Below, in pieces: positions 44,836 through 54,754 of a DNA stretch of 64,000 bases. Under the pieces are notes generated by a model. The model ran no database searches. It was not told the origin of the DNA and worked only from the letters and a program-made list of their open reading frames with translations. Location: positions 1 to 64,000 of the forward strand of contig JANLGW010000071.1 of NCBI GenBank assembly GCA_024653965.1, read 5' to 3'. The position numbers were made by a program, and so were the translations under genes. Numbering within the stretch: position 1 is the first letter of the stretch; every line of letters begins with the position of its first letter. The DNA comes from Rhodospirillales bacterium (GTDB lineage: Bacteria; Pseudomonadota; Alphaproteobacteria; Rhodospirillales; Magnetovibrionaceae).

Positions 44836-45752
44836 TCCTCAAGGCCCATCAGATTGCGCGCGAAGTCGCGGGCGGAAAATGGGCGCAGATCGTCCACCCC
44901 TTCGCCCACGCCGATGGCATGTACCGGCAGATGAAACTTGTCGGCCAGCGCCACCACCACGCCGCCCTTGGCGGTGCCGTCGAGCTTGGTCATCACTAAT
45001 CCGGTAATGTTGACCGCTTCTTTGAAGGTTTCGACCTGGGCGTGGGCGTTTTGCCCCACCGTGGCGTCGAGCACCAAAATCGTGTTGTGCGGCGCGCTGG
45101 CATCGACCTTCTTGATCACGCGCACCACTTTTTCCAGTTCTTCCATCAGGCCTTTTTTATTTTGCAGCCGCCCGGCGGTATCGATCAGCAGCACGTCGAT
45201 GTTTTTTTGCTTGGCCTGTTCCACCGCGTCATAAGCAAGACCTGCCGCATCCGCGCCAATTTCGCGCGCGATCACCGGCACGCCGGTGCGTTCGCCCCAC
45301 ACCTGCAATTGCTCGATGGCGGCGGCGCGGAAGGTATCGCCAGCCGCCAGCATCACCGATTTTCCTTCGCCCTGAAAATGTTTGGCCAGTTTGCCGATGG
45401 TGGTGGTTTTGCCCGAACCGTTGACGCCGCACACCAGCACCACATGGGGTCTTAGCGCGGGATTAATGACGAGCGGTTGAGCCACCGGGGCCAAGATCGC
45501 GGCAATGTCGGCGGCGAAGGTTTCGCGCACATCGTGTTCGCCGACTTCTTGACCAAAGCGCGTCTTGGCCAGTTGCGCGGTCAGCTTGGCGGCGGTGGTC
45601 ACGCCGATATCGGACGTGATGAGCACCTCTTCCAATTCTTCCAGCGCGGCATCGTCCAAGCGGCGCTTGCCGGTAAACAGCGCGCCGATGGAATTGGTGA
45701 TGCGCCCCGAGGTCTTGCCCAGCCCGGCTTTGAGTTTTGCAAACCAGCTCAT
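44832..45752 (-). CDS. ftsY: Signal recognition particle receptor FtsY
   Basis: 306 residues. N-domain helices, then the NG GTPase: GVNGSGKTTTIGKLAKHF (G1), DTFRAAA, DTAGRLQNK (G3), TKLDGTAKGG (G4). The acidic A-domain is short. Receptor for the SRP at the inner membrane. Starts directly after the mtaB stop, in a dapF-mtaB-ftsY operon. Confidence 0.97.
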   Translation of the reverse strand: MSWFAKLKAGLGKTSGRITNSIGALFTGKRRLDDAALEELEEVLITSDIGVTTAAKLTAQLAKTRFGQEVGEHDVRETFAADIAAILAPVAQPLVINPALRPHVVLVCGVNGSGKTTTIGKLAKHFQGEGKSVMLAAGDTFRAAAIEQLQVWGERTGVPVIAREIGADAAGLAYDAVEQAKQKNIDVLLIDTAGRLQNKKGLMEELEKVVRVIKKVDASAPHNTILVLDATVGQNAHAQVETFKEAVNITGLVMTKLDGTAKGGVVVALADKFHLPVHAIGVGEGVDDLRPFSARDFARNLMGLED

Positions 45753-47042
45753 TTATTCGGCGGCCCTAAAAAAATACTCACCCGTGAGTGTGGTCGCATC
45801 GCTTCCCGTCAGGCGCACGTCGATGATGGTCCCCGGTTCGCCGTCGCCGGAAAGCGTGACTTCGGCAAAACTTTCGGTGCGGCCGAAATTGGGTTTTTCC
45901 AACAGTACCGGCTGGACCGTGCCGACCAAGTTTTGCAGATGGCGCGCCAAGGCGGCATCGCCCGCGTCGCGCAAGTGCTTGGCGCGGGCTTTCGCCACGT
46001 CGCCCGGCACTTGCGGCATGCGTGCGGCGGGTGTGCCGGGGCGGGCGGAATAGGGGAATACGTGCAGATATTGCACATCCCATCGGCTGATGTTGGTCAG
46101 CGTGGTCGCGAATAGGTCATCCGTTTCGGTGGGGAACCCGGCGATCAGGTCGGCGCCGAAGACGACGTCAGGGCGCGCGGCGCGGGCGCGGGCCATCAGC
46201 GTTTCGATGTCGGCCACGCGGTGGCGGCGTTTCATGCGCGTCAGCACCATGTCGTCGGCGGCTTGCAGGCTTAAGTGCAAGTGCGCCATCAGGCGCGGCT
46301 CGTCGGCCAGCAGGCGGAAAAAGTCGTCATCCAAACGCGCCGGGTCGAGCGAGCTTAAGCGCAGGCGCTTCAATTGCGGCGCGGCGGCCAGCACGTTGCG
46401 GATGACCGCTGTGAGGCCGGTGCCGTTTTCACCGCATAAGCCTAAGTCTGCGCCGTAAGCCGCGATGTCGACGCCGGTCAGCACCACTTCGTTGTGTCCG
46501 GCGGCGACCAGCTTGGCGACTTGGCGGGTGATCTGATCGATCGGTGCGGCACGGTTCGGCCCGCGTGCTGCGGGGATGATGCAAAACGTGCAGCTGTTGT
46601 CGCAGCCCTGTTGCACCATGACGAAGGCGCGGGTGCGCCCCTCGATGCCCGATACCAGATGGCCCGCCGTTTCGCGCACCTGATGGATGTCGGAAACCAA
46701 AATGTCGCCCTCGCCCAGCAAGGTGGCGGCGTCGAGTTTGTCGGCGTTGCCCACCACCCGGTCGACTTCGGCCATGGCGGCGAACTTCGCCGGGTCCAGT
46801 TGCGCGGCACAGCCGGTGACGATGATGCGCGCATCGGGGCGTTCGCGTTTTAAACGCCGGATCGTTTGGCGCGCCTGACGTTCGGCTTCGCCCGTCACCG
46901 CGCAGGTGTTGATGATGATGGCATCAACAATGCCGGCCTTGGCCAGTTCGTCGCGCATCACTTCGCTTTCCAGCGTGTTGAGGCGGCAGCCGAGGGTGAT
47001 GATTTCGGGGCTGGCTTTAAGCGGGGCTTGCGGGGCGCTCAT
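45753..47042 (-). CDS. mtaB: tRNA t6A37 methylthiotransferase MtaB
   Basis: 429 residues from the ATG at 47042, overlapping the dapF stop (ATGA). MTTase N-domain cysteines (LGCRLN, INTCAVT, VTGCAAQ) and the radical-SAM site GCDNSCTFCIIP bind two [4Fe-4S] clusters. C-terminal TRAM-like domain ends LTGEYFFRAAE. Makes ms2t6A in tRNAs. Confidence 0.94.
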   Translation of the reverse strand: MSAPQAPLKASPEIITLGCRLNTLESEVMRDELAKAGIVDAIIINTCAVTGEAERQARQTIRRLKRERPDARIIVTGCAAQLDPAKFAAMAEVDRVVGNADKLDAATLLGEGDILVSDIHQVRETAGHLVSGIEGRTRAFVMVQQGCDNSCTFCIIPAARGPNRAAPIDQITRQVAKLVAAGHNEVVLTGVDIAAYGADLGLCGENGTGLTAVIRNVLAAAPQLKRLRLSSLDPARLDDDFFRLLADEPRLMAHLHLSLQAADDMVLTRMKRRHRVADIETLMARARAARPDVVFGADLIAGFPTETDDLFATTLTNISRWDVQYLHVFPYSARPGTPAARMPQVPGDVAKARAKHLRDAGDAALARHLQNLVGTVQPVLLEKPNFGRTESFAEVTLSGDGEPGTIIDVRLTGSDATTLTGEYFFRAAE

Positions 47043-47881
47043 GCGTCGTCCCTCAGCAAGGCAGGGTCGATGTGACCTGAAAAACTGGTGGCCACCGGGC
47101 CGGTCATCGACACCGTGTTGTCGGGCAGCCATTCGATGCTCAAGGTGCCGCCGTCTAAAATCACCTCGGCCTTGCGTTCGGTAAAACCACGGCGGGCGGT
47201 GGCGACCAGCGCCGCACATGCGCCCGATCCGCACGCCCGGGTGATGCCCGCGCCGCGTTCCCACACCCGCATGCGGATGCGCGAACGGTCCAGCACTTGC
47301 ACCGCTTCGACGTTGGTGCGTTCGGGAAACAGCGGGTGTGTTTCAATGACCGGGCCAAAGGTTGCCAAGTCCACCGCCTCGGCATCGTTGACGATGAACA
47401 CCGCGTGCGGATTGCCGACGTTGACGCCCACCGCGTTTTTTAACGGTCCGGCCTCGACGTCGATGTTGTCGGTGTCCTGCGCTTTGCTCAAGGGCAGGTC
47501 GCGCCAGTCTTGCCGCACCGGCCCCATGTCCACGCGGTACAGTCCGCCGCCTAAGTTTTCGCAATCGAGCAGCCCGGCGATGGTTTCGACGATGACGTGG
47601 CTTTCGCCCTTTTCTTTCATGACCAGCGAGGCGACGCAGCGCGTGGCGTTGCCGCACGCGCCGGATTGCGAACCGTCGGGGTTGTAGATGCGCATGAACA
47701 CGTCGGCGGAGCTATCGTGCGCGGCTTCCATGACGATCAGCTGGTCGCAGCCGACCCCGGTACGGCGGTCAGAAATCGCGCGCACGACGTCCTGGGACAG
47801 GTTCAATGAACCGTCCCGACCGTCGAGGATGACGAAATCGTTGCCGAGTCCGTGCATCTTAATGAACGCAAGCGCTGTCAT
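47039..47881 (-). CDS. dapF: Diaminopimelate epimerase
   Basis: 280 residues. Catalytic cysteines in GACGNATRCVA and ACGSGACAAL; N-terminal MHGLGNDFVILD signature. Converts LL- to meso-DAP for lysine and peptidoglycan. First gene of the dapF-mtaB-ftsY operon. Confidence 0.97.
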   Translation of the reverse strand: MTALAFIKMHGLGNDFVILDGRDGSLNLSQDVVRAISDRRTGVGCDQLIVMEAAHDSSADVFMRIYNPDGSQSGACGNATRCVASLVMKEKGESHVIVETIAGLLDCENLGGGLYRVDMGPVRQDWRDLPLSKAQDTDNIDVEAGPLKNAVGVNVGNPHAVFIVNDAEAVDLATFGPVIETHPLFPERTNVEAVQVLDRSRIRMRVWERGAGITRACGSGACAALVATARRGFTERKAEVILDGGTLSIEWLPDNTVSMTGPVATSFSGHIDPALLRDDA

Positions 47882-48077
47882 AAGGCCGTTTATATGGGGC
47901 TAAGGGGCGCGGAGTCTAGCAGGGAAGTCCGAAAAGGTCGTTTTGCCCCTTAGTTTTTGGGGGAAATGGGGATCAGAGCGCCTGCTCGGTCAAATCTGTG
48001 CGCTGTACACAGGATCGCATGGTCCGGGCACCATCTCCATCATTGCAATTTTAAATAAATGATTTAAATTTACAACC

Positions 48078-49256
48078 ATGATTCGCCGCCGAATAGACCA
48101 GACCGTCCGTAACGCCTTGCGCCGCCAGGCCGCCGTCGCCTTGATTGGCCCGCGCCAGGTGGGAAAAACAACGCTGGCGCGCGCGATCGGCGATGAGGTG
48201 GGTGGGCTTTATCTCGATCTGGAGGCCCGCGCGGACCGCGACAAACTCGCCAATCCGGCCCTGTTCCTCAGCGCCTACGAAGACCGTCTCGTCATCTTGG
48301 ATGAAATCCACCGCGTGCCGGAGGTGTTTCAGGACCTGCGGGGCGTGATCGACGAGGGGCGGCGGCGCGGCAACCGAACGGGGCGGTTTTTGATTCTCGG
48401 CTCCGCTTCCCTAGATTTGCTCAGGCAATCGGGGGAAAGTCTGGCGGGACGGATTGAATACGTCGAACTTCACCCGCTCGACGTGTTGGAGGCGGCTTCA
48501 GACGCAGAGGCGTTGCGCGCGCTTTGGGTGCGCGGCGGCTTTCCCGACAGCTTTCTGGCGGCCAGCGACGCCGACAGCCTAAACTTCCGCCTGAACTTTA
48601 TCCGAACCTATCTGGAGCGCGATGTGCCCCAGTTCGGACCGCGCATTCCGGCCGAAACACTCGAACGCCTGTGGACCATGTTAGCGCACAGCCAAGGCGC
48701 GCTGCTCAACGCTTCCAAGCTAGCTGCCGGTCTCGCCATCAGCTCGCCGACTGTGACCAACTACATCGACCTGCTGGCCGATCTGCTGCTGGTGCGCCGG
48801 TTGGCCCCTTATCACACCAACGTGAAAAAACGGTTGGTCAAATCGCCGAAGGTCTATGTGCGCGATAGCGGCTTGGTTCACGCCCTGTTGGGCGTCGAGA
48901 ATTACAACGCTCTGGCGGGTCATCCGGTGGTGGGCGCGAGTTGGGAGGGCTTCGTGATCGAAAACCTTCTTGCCGTCGCGCCACCCCGCACCCAAGCGAG
49001 TTTCTACCGCACCTCGTCGGGGGCAGAGATCGATCTGCTGGTGGAGTTGCCGGGCTCGCAGCGACCATGGGCCGTGGAGATCAAACGCGGGCTTTCCGCC
49101 ACGCCCAGCAAGGGGTTTTACAATGCCTTGCAGGACATAAAGCCCGAACGCGCGTTCGTCGTTACCTCCGGCGAGGAGCGCTATCCGATCGCCGAGGGCG
49201 TCGAGGCCATCGGCCTGAAAGACATGGCGGAGCTTCTGATCGGCGCCAAGTCCTAG
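48078..49256 (+). CDS. AAA+ ATPase of the DUF4143 family
   Basis: 392 residues. Walker A GPRQVGKTTLARAIG and Walker B LVILDEIHRVPEVF in the N-terminal AAA_14 domain, followed by the DUF4143 C-terminal region (YRTSSGAEIDLLVELPG has the E-x-D...nuclease-like core). Widespread, function unknown, often in accessory DNA. A TTTAAAT/ATTTAAA inverted repeat lies at 48050-48068 just before the start. It marks the last GC-rich gene before the AT-richer island. Confidence 0.8.
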   Translation: MIRRRIDQTVRNALRRQAAVALIGPRQVGKTTLARAIGDEVGGLYLDLEARADRDKLANPALFLSAYEDRLVILDEIHRVPEVFQDLRGVIDEGRRRGNRTGRFLILGSASLDLLRQSGESLAGRIEYVELHPLDVLEAASDAEALRALWVRGGFPDSFLAASDADSLNFRLNFIRTYLERDVPQFGPRIPAETLERLWTMLAHSQGALLNASKLAAGLAISSPTVTNYIDLLADLLLVRRLAPYHTNVKKRLVKSPKVYVRDSGLVHALLGVENYNALAGHPVVGASWEGFVIENLLAVAPPRTQASFYRTSSGAEIDLLVELPGSQRPWAVEIKRGLSATPSKGFYNALQDIKPERAFVVTSGEERYPIAEGVEAIGLKDMAELLIGAKS

Positions 49257-49817
49257 AACTAGGTGACCTGCTCCCCTGAAACATCCCCATTTTTGATCCG
49301 CAAATGCAAAACCGGCCAACACCCTGATTTTTCAGAATATTGACCGAATCTCGCGACACGCTAAGCTGTGAATACGACAAACTAAGCTGTTGTCGGGAAC
49401 ATTTTTAATTGAGACTGACGGCCTCATTTAGCCCATTTTGCACATTGATCTGTGGGAATGAGAGATAAGAAATATGGGAATGCACGGCAAAACACATTGA
49501 TAATTGAGAACATCCGCATATTAACATTATATATTTCAATTCATTATATGAAACGCGCGCCTAAATTGGATTTATTTTCTGGACCGAAAGCGGAGAGCTT
49601 TTAGTAATAATCCGAAAGCCAACTATAATTGGCATACTCGCTTAAGTTCAAAAAGGCGCAGAAAAATCCAGTGCCAAATGCGCCAATATGGCATGCAACC
49701 AATAGGAGATATTTTGCCATAGGAAGCTTCATACTAATAGGCTATGACTAAAGCTGTCACTCGATGGATAGAGTGCTGGGGCACCAACCTTCATAGGTGA
49801 GATCAGAGGGGGCGGCT
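49257..49817. other. AT-rich island leader with repeated transposon-end-like sites
   Basis: About 560 bp without a gene. It holds two 16-bp direct repeats 21 bp apart (see next entry) and the putative promoter of the kinase-helicase operon. Base composition drops sharply relative to dapF. Confidence 0.65.
49353..49390. repeat. Tandem transposase-binding-like repeats; one copy forms a 19-bp inverted repeat with 56737-56755
   Basis: CGACACGCTAAGCTGT (49354-49369) and CGACAAACTAAGCTGT (49375-49390) differ at two positions and are 21 bp apart. GCGACACGCTAAGCTGTGA (49353-49371) is found as its exact reverse complement at 56737-56755. Multiple ~20-bp spaced sites are typical of TniA/TnsB-bound transposon ends. 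Confidence 0.7.
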
Positions 49818-52800
49818 ATGTGGATAATAGCCTCGAGATTCGTTGTTAATGAGACAGTCGAACAACGAGAGGGCGGTATGGCTGATGTTTTGTGCGCCGT
49901 CGATACCAAGCGCTCTATGGAACCAGTCGCAGTTAAACTTTTTCGTGATGGTATTGTCGGCCCCAGCTTTGTTCTGGAAGCCTTTTCGAGGGAGTGTAGA
50001 TCGTTAGCCGAACTTAATAATCATCCAAGCATCATTCCTCTAATCGACTTTGGCACTGACCAGGATAGTGAACGTAAATATATAGCTTTGGCATGGGCAC
50101 CAGAAAATTTAGTTGATTATGTTAAAGCGCATCCTCTACTTGGTTGGGATGATTTTTATAACCGTTTTGGACGGGCAACGCTTAATGCGCTAGCATTTGC
50201 ATATTCTCGAAACATCATTCACCGCGACGTTAAACCGCAAAATGTCCTTTTGGATAGTGAATGTCATGTCAGGGTAGCAGATTTTGGTATCTCAAAGTTT
50301 CGCAAATACTATCGTCCTGGCGTCACTTTAGCGCACTTCAAAAGCATCCCATATGCGCCGGAGTTTGATTCCGAGGAATTTGCTGATAGTCGAGATGTCT
50401 ATAGTTATGCAGTGTTAGCGCTAGAGTGCTTGTCACCAAAACAGTTCACAGATTATGGCGACGTCTATCAATTCCTGGAGGATGAGGCGGACCTCCCTGA
50501 GGATGTTTACAACATCCTAAAAAAAGCACTCGAGCAGCAACCAACTGACCGATTCGCCAATGTATCCGATCTTCTCCATGAAATTGAAACTGCACAACGG
50601 GAACGCCAAAGGGCAACTGCGAACCGGTTACCCTGTCCTGTCTTGATCACCAATAACGCTTTGGACACCTGGATGTCTGAGATAGGAGTGCGTTCTGAAC
50701 AGAAGGCAAAAGATCGGCTGATTAACGAACTTAACGAACAATGTGGTATTGATCGCTGGCAGCACGCTGGCAAAGATACCGATCACTATGTGTTCATTAC
50801 TTCCGAGTTTAGATTTCAGGTAGATATTGCCAGGGAGGGTGAAGATAAGCTCATGATCTTAAATGTTGTCCGCGGGCAACCATCCCGTATGGAGCGTCTT
50901 AGAGAAAGTGCGTGGGTCGCGAATTTTGAATATCGATATGGTGCGCAAGGGGTAGATAGTGAAGGACCCGCAGCCATGCGGTGGCTTCAAGATGGTTTTG
51001 ACGAATTTCTAGTCGAAAGAAAGAAGCTGGAGGTTCAACGTCAGGAAGAAAAACTATTTGAGCGGTGGGGCGCACTTCTCAGACTGAAGTCTGAGATGGA
51101 GCAGTTGAGAGAAACTCCGATTGAGTATGATGGTGCTGGAGTCAATGGACATCGGATTTATCTAACAGTCGTGCGTGGAATTAGCTTAGCTCCTGAACTA
51201 ATGAATCAACCACGGATGATTAAGCACAATGACGGCAGAACGTTTACGGGTGTCATAGAAAACGTCGATAAAAATATTATCACTCTCTATTGCGATGTTC
51301 ACTACGCGCAGGAAATAATTCCCGCTCGAGGGCGATTAGTCTACGACACGCGCCGTGCTCAGGTTTCTATTAAACGTCAATTTTACTCATTAGATGCAGT
51401 TAAATACGATCGCGCATCACGGGCTGACCTCAGACATCTGTTGGTGGGCATTCAAGAGCCGCGAGTCCCAACGAATATTGCCGGACTCGACTACTTTCAA
51501 GCTGACCTAGATGAGGATAAACAGAAAGCCGTATTAGCTGCGTTGGGAACGCATGACTTTCTTGTAGTGGAAGGACCGCCTGGAACAGGGAAGACCAAGT
51601 TCATCACGGAACTGATTCTTCAATATGCGAGGCGCAATCCTGGCGCACGAATCTTGCTCTCATCTCAAACTCATAATGCCCTTGATAACGCACTTCACAA
51701 AGTTCGTGTGCTAGCGAAAGAGAAAAATATTCCGCTACGATTGGCTAGGATTGGACGGCGTGGTGAAGAGAAAATCGCAGCTGATGTTACGGATCTGATA
51801 CTAGAAAACAGTGTTGAGGCTTGGCTCCAATCCGCAGAGAAATCGTCCGAACTTTTTCTCGAGACCTGGGCGGTTAAAAATGGAATTAAGCTTGATATGG
51901 TTCGCACGGCAATGGCACTCGCCAATTTAAGACTTGCGAGCGGTCGGTTGCGTGAGGCAGAAGCAGATATGATAAGACTCAGCTCATTCAGGGATGAGCT
52001 AGAAATTGCGAAGCAAGACCTAGAAACTAGGCCAGAAAGGGGTGACGAACTCAGGGAAGCCCAAGAAAAACTTAATGTTTGCCTCCGTGATCTTTCCATC
52101 TCAGAAGCCGAGCTTAAGGATAAGACAGAGAAACGGAAAAAAGCATTTGAAAATGCTCAAAAGTTTCAAGATTTAAAAGACGATCTAGCTACCTTAGATG
52201 AGGCGGACATGGAAAGCCTTGAACAAGATTTTCTAGAACATGCTGAAGGTGGGGCTAAATGTCGACAATTAATAGATATAGTAGAAGAGTGGCGAGAGCG
52301 ATTTGGGCGTTCTTCAGATTTTAACGGCGCATATCTTTCGGGCTGCGATCTGGTTGCAGGCACCTGTCTTGGCATTGCAGGAATGGCATTGCAGTCTATT
52401 GAATTTGATTTGTGCATTGTTGACGAAGCGTCAAAAGCCACCCCAACAGAGATGCTTGTTCCCATTTCCAAGTCGAAGCGCTGGGTCGTGGTGGGAGACC
52501 CTAAACAACTTCCTCCTTATGTGGGCGACGTGATGGAGGACACCAAGTTATTAGTGGATTTTGGGATAAGCAGAGACGCCGTGAAGGAAACGTTGCTCGA
52601 TCACCTTCTCCAGAAATTGCCTGATTTTGCGAAAACTTCACTATTAACGCAGCATCGCATGATTCGGCCTATTGGTGAGCTGGTAAGCCATTGTTTTTAT
52701 GATGGAGCTTTACGTAACGTGAACGATAGCGTGGACCCTTGGATCACAAAGTTAGTTATGCCGAAGCCTGTAACATGGTTCACAACCTCCAAGATGAGTA

Positions 52801-53285
52801 ATCGCCAAGAACATGATTATCGTTCAGGTCAAAGGCGCGAGTTTAAGAACTATGCCGAACTTAAAGTTACAGAAAACTTTCTTAAGCGCCTCCAGTTTGC
52901 TGCAGAGCAAGGAAATAAGACTTATGAAGTGATTTTGCTATCTGGATATGTTGCCCAGGTTGGAGAATTAGAGAATTTAGCGCTTCGGCTCGCAAGGAAT
53001 ATTCCGAGACTACGAGTATTGCCAGGGACCGTTGATTCATTCCAGGGACGAGAGGCAGATGTGGTCATCTACTCGGTAACTAGGTCTAATGATGAGGGCA
53101 AAATTGGCTTCTTGAAGGAATGGCAGCGATTAAACGTAGCGCTTTCTCGGGCAAAAATTGGTCTTGCGATCATTGGCGACTCGCTTTTTTGTGAAAGTAT
53201 AAAAGGTCAAAATCCGTTCTCTGAAGTTTTGTCTTACATCAGGAGGCATCCGGAAGACTGCAAAATTGAGGAGGCTTTAACATGA
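49818..53285 (+). CDS. Ser/Thr protein kinase fused to SF1 (COG1112, Upf1-like) helicase
   Basis: 1155 residues from the ATG at 49818 (AGAGGGGG site). Kinase domain ~10-265: VAVKLF Lys ~40, HRDVKPQNVLL ~135 (catalytic Asp ~137), ADFGIS ~154, APE-like SIPYAPE. A middle region with coiled-coil-like helices precedes the helicase: Walker A GPPGTGKT ~585, an additional coiled coil ~700-800, Walker B VDEASKA ~867, GDPKQLPP ~893, SFQGREADVV ~1074 and LNVALSRAK. Such SF1B proteins act on RNA or DNA. In operon with a PLD protein and a PP2C phosphatase; overlaps the next gene by 4 bp. This resembles the MkoA-type protein of Mokosh defence systems, recalled from memory. AT-rich codon use differs from the core genome. 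Confidence 0.88.
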   Translation: MWIIASRFVVNETVEQREGGMADVLCAVDTKRSMEPVAVKLFRDGIVGPSFVLEAFSRECRSLAELNNHPSIIPLIDFGTDQDSERKYIALAWAPENLVDYVKAHPLLGWDDFYNRFGRATLNALAFAYSRNIIHRDVKPQNVLLDSECHVRVADFGISKFRKYYRPGVTLAHFKSIPYAPEFDSEEFADSRDVYSYAVLALECLSPKQFTDYGDVYQFLEDEADLPEDVYNILKKALEQQPTDRFANVSDLLHEIETAQRERQRATANRLPCPVLITNNALDTWMSEIGVRSEQKAKDRLINELNEQCGIDRWQHAGKDTDHYVFITSEFRFQVDIAREGEDKLMILNVVRGQPSRMERLRESAWVANFEYRYGAQGVDSEGPAAMRWLQDGFDEFLVERKKLEVQRQEEKLFERWGALLRLKSEMEQLRETPIEYDGAGVNGHRIYLTVVRGISLAPELMNQPRMIKHNDGRTFTGVIENVDKNIITLYCDVHYAQEIIPARGRLVYDTRRAQVSIKRQFYSLDAVKYDRASRADLRHLLVGIQEPRVPTNIAGLDYFQADLDEDKQKAVLAALGTHDFLVVEGPPGTGKTKFITELILQYARRNPGARILLSSQTHNALDNALHKVRVLAKEKNIPLRLARIGRRGEEKIAADVTDLILENSVEAWLQSAEKSSELFLETWAVKNGIKLDMVRTAMALANLRLASGRLREAEADMIRLSSFRDELEIAKQDLETRPERGDELREAQEKLNVCLRDLSISEAELKDKTEKRKKAFENAQKFQDLKDDLATLDEADMESLEQDFLEHAEGGAKCRQLIDIVEEWRERFGRSSDFNGAYLSGCDLVAGTCLGIAGMALQSIEFDLCIVDEASKATPTEMLVPISKSKRWVVVGDPKQLPPYVGDVMEDTKLLVDFGISRDAVKETLLDHLLQKLPDFAKTSLLTQHRMIRPIGELVSHCFYDGALRNVNDSVDPWITKLVMPKPVTWFTTSKMSNRQEHDYRSGQRREFKNYAELKVTENFLKRLQFAAEQGNKTYEVILLSGYVAQVGELENLALRLARNIPRLRVLPGTVDSFQGREADVVIYSVTRSNDEGKIGFLKEWQRLNVALSRAKIGLAIIGDSLFCESIKGQNPFSEVLSYIRRHPEDCKIEEALT

Positions 53286-54754
53286 CCAATGCGGCACAAA
53301 TCGCTCAATTGTTCGACGATCTAAAACCTGCTTTCTCACTAGTGGATTATGAGGAGGTCGGCTTGCCTGTGTATAAGCTAACGGCTACCGTTTTAACCTT
53401 GGAGTCCAAAAAATATTCGCCGATCGATGAGTTTGTGCTCAGAAGCATAGATGCGGGCATGATCATTGCGGATGATGTTGCAGGATTGCTGGGTATAGAA
53501 ACCCGAATTGTAGAAGGGTGTCTTACTAATCTCATCCAGGATGACGATGTGTTCGTATCTCCGACCGGAGACCTCTCTTTAACAAAAAAAAGTCGCTTGG
53601 TGCTTGAGGGAGAAAAACCCGTAAAGCCGAGAGAACAGGCTGTGGTGTTTACCTATGATGCGCTTACTCGTCGCCCGCGCTACATAGGTCTTCCTCTTAT
53701 TGGTCCCCGGGACCTTAAGGCAATGGGTTTCCGAGAAATACGTGCTATGCCACCTAGAAAGCCAGAGGCTGATGAAGTTGATGCCCGTGACCTTGAGGAA
53801 GCATTGGAAATGGAGGCTGGCACTAGAAAAAGGGATGTTGATATTCTTCGCGTTCGTGAAGTAAGACGCAAGGAAAACCACTTTCTACGCGCGGTAATGC
53901 TCATCTATCGATCTGGAGTTGGCGACGATGTACGGGTCCGGTTTGCGGTGGATGGGCGTTTGTCTGCGGAGCACGAAAAATCATTTTTAGCGGCGGGCGG
54001 TGTTGAGAGGCTGGGTATTCGAGATTCTATTCTCGACTCTGAACCGATCCCACCTCTAGTTGACTTAATCGGTGAGCAGTTAGTAACGGAGATTTCGGGC
54101 CATCTTTCTCCGGATGAAGATGCCGTGAAACTTAAAAGAAAATCCTCGATTGCACGATTTAAAGTCGAAACCGCTAAAAAAGGAGCTGTGTCGGAAGCTG
54201 ATTTAGACAAAGATTTGTCTTATTTAGCTGCAATTTCCGAAGTCGAGACAGCAGAACGGGAATTGGCCTCACTAAAAGTTCGTCCCATTGCTGTTTATGA
54301 ACATCCTCCATTGTTAGAAGATGCACTGGAGAGTGCTGAAAAGCGGGTGTTAATCATCTCGCCATGGATTACATCAGCTGTTGTTGACAAACGCTTCCTC
54401 AAGAGGCTGGAAGTTGCGTTGGAACGTGGCGTAGATGTGCGTATTGGATATGGGCTTGATGATAATCGAAGAGGCGGTCGCCCAGAACCGAATGCAGCCG
54501 AAAAGGCGCTTTATGATCTCGCCAAAAAGCATTCTCGATTGAAAGTGGTTTGGTTAGGTAATACTCATGCAAAGATACTGCTGAAAGACAGTGAATGGTT
54601 TGTTGTTTCAAGTTTCAACTGGCTGTCGTTTAGAGGCGATCCTCGTCGAACATTCCGTGAAGAATGGGGAACCTTTGTTGGCGTGAGCTCTGCTGTAGAT
54701 AAATATTTTGCTGAGTTTGCCCCGCGCTTTGAAATGACAGGAGCACGTGGATGA
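53282..54754 (+). CDS. Phospholipase D-family (HKD) protein
   Basis: 490 residues. The C-terminal ~170 residues are a PLD-like domain: RVLIISPWITSAVVDKRFLKRL, then the HKD motif HAKILLKD (H-x-K-x4-D), then SSFNWLS. Only one HKD motif is seen, so an active enzyme would need to dimerise. The N-terminal ~300 residues resemble no family I know. Start overlaps the kinase-helicase stop (ATGA), as does its end with the PP2C start, so translation is coupled. Predicted nuclease effector of the operon. Confidence 0.85.
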   Translation: MTNAAQIAQLFDDLKPAFSLVDYEEVGLPVYKLTATVLTLESKKYSPIDEFVLRSIDAGMIIADDVAGLLGIETRIVEGCLTNLIQDDDVFVSPTGDLSLTKKSRLVLEGEKPVKPREQAVVFTYDALTRRPRYIGLPLIGPRDLKAMGFREIRAMPPRKPEADEVDARDLEEALEMEAGTRKRDVDILRVREVRRKENHFLRAVMLIYRSGVGDDVRVRFAVDGRLSAEHEKSFLAAGGVERLGIRDSILDSEPIPPLVDLIGEQLVTEISGHLSPDEDAVKLKRKSSIARFKVETAKKGAVSEADLDKDLSYLAAISEVETAERELASLKVRPIAVYEHPPLLEDALESAEKRVLIISPWITSAVVDKRFLKRLEVALERGVDVRIGYGLDDNRRGGRPEPNAAEKALYDLAKKHSRLKVVWLGNTHAKILLKDSEWFVVSSFNWLSFRGDPRRTFREEWGTFVGVSSAVDKYFAEFAPRFEMTGARG

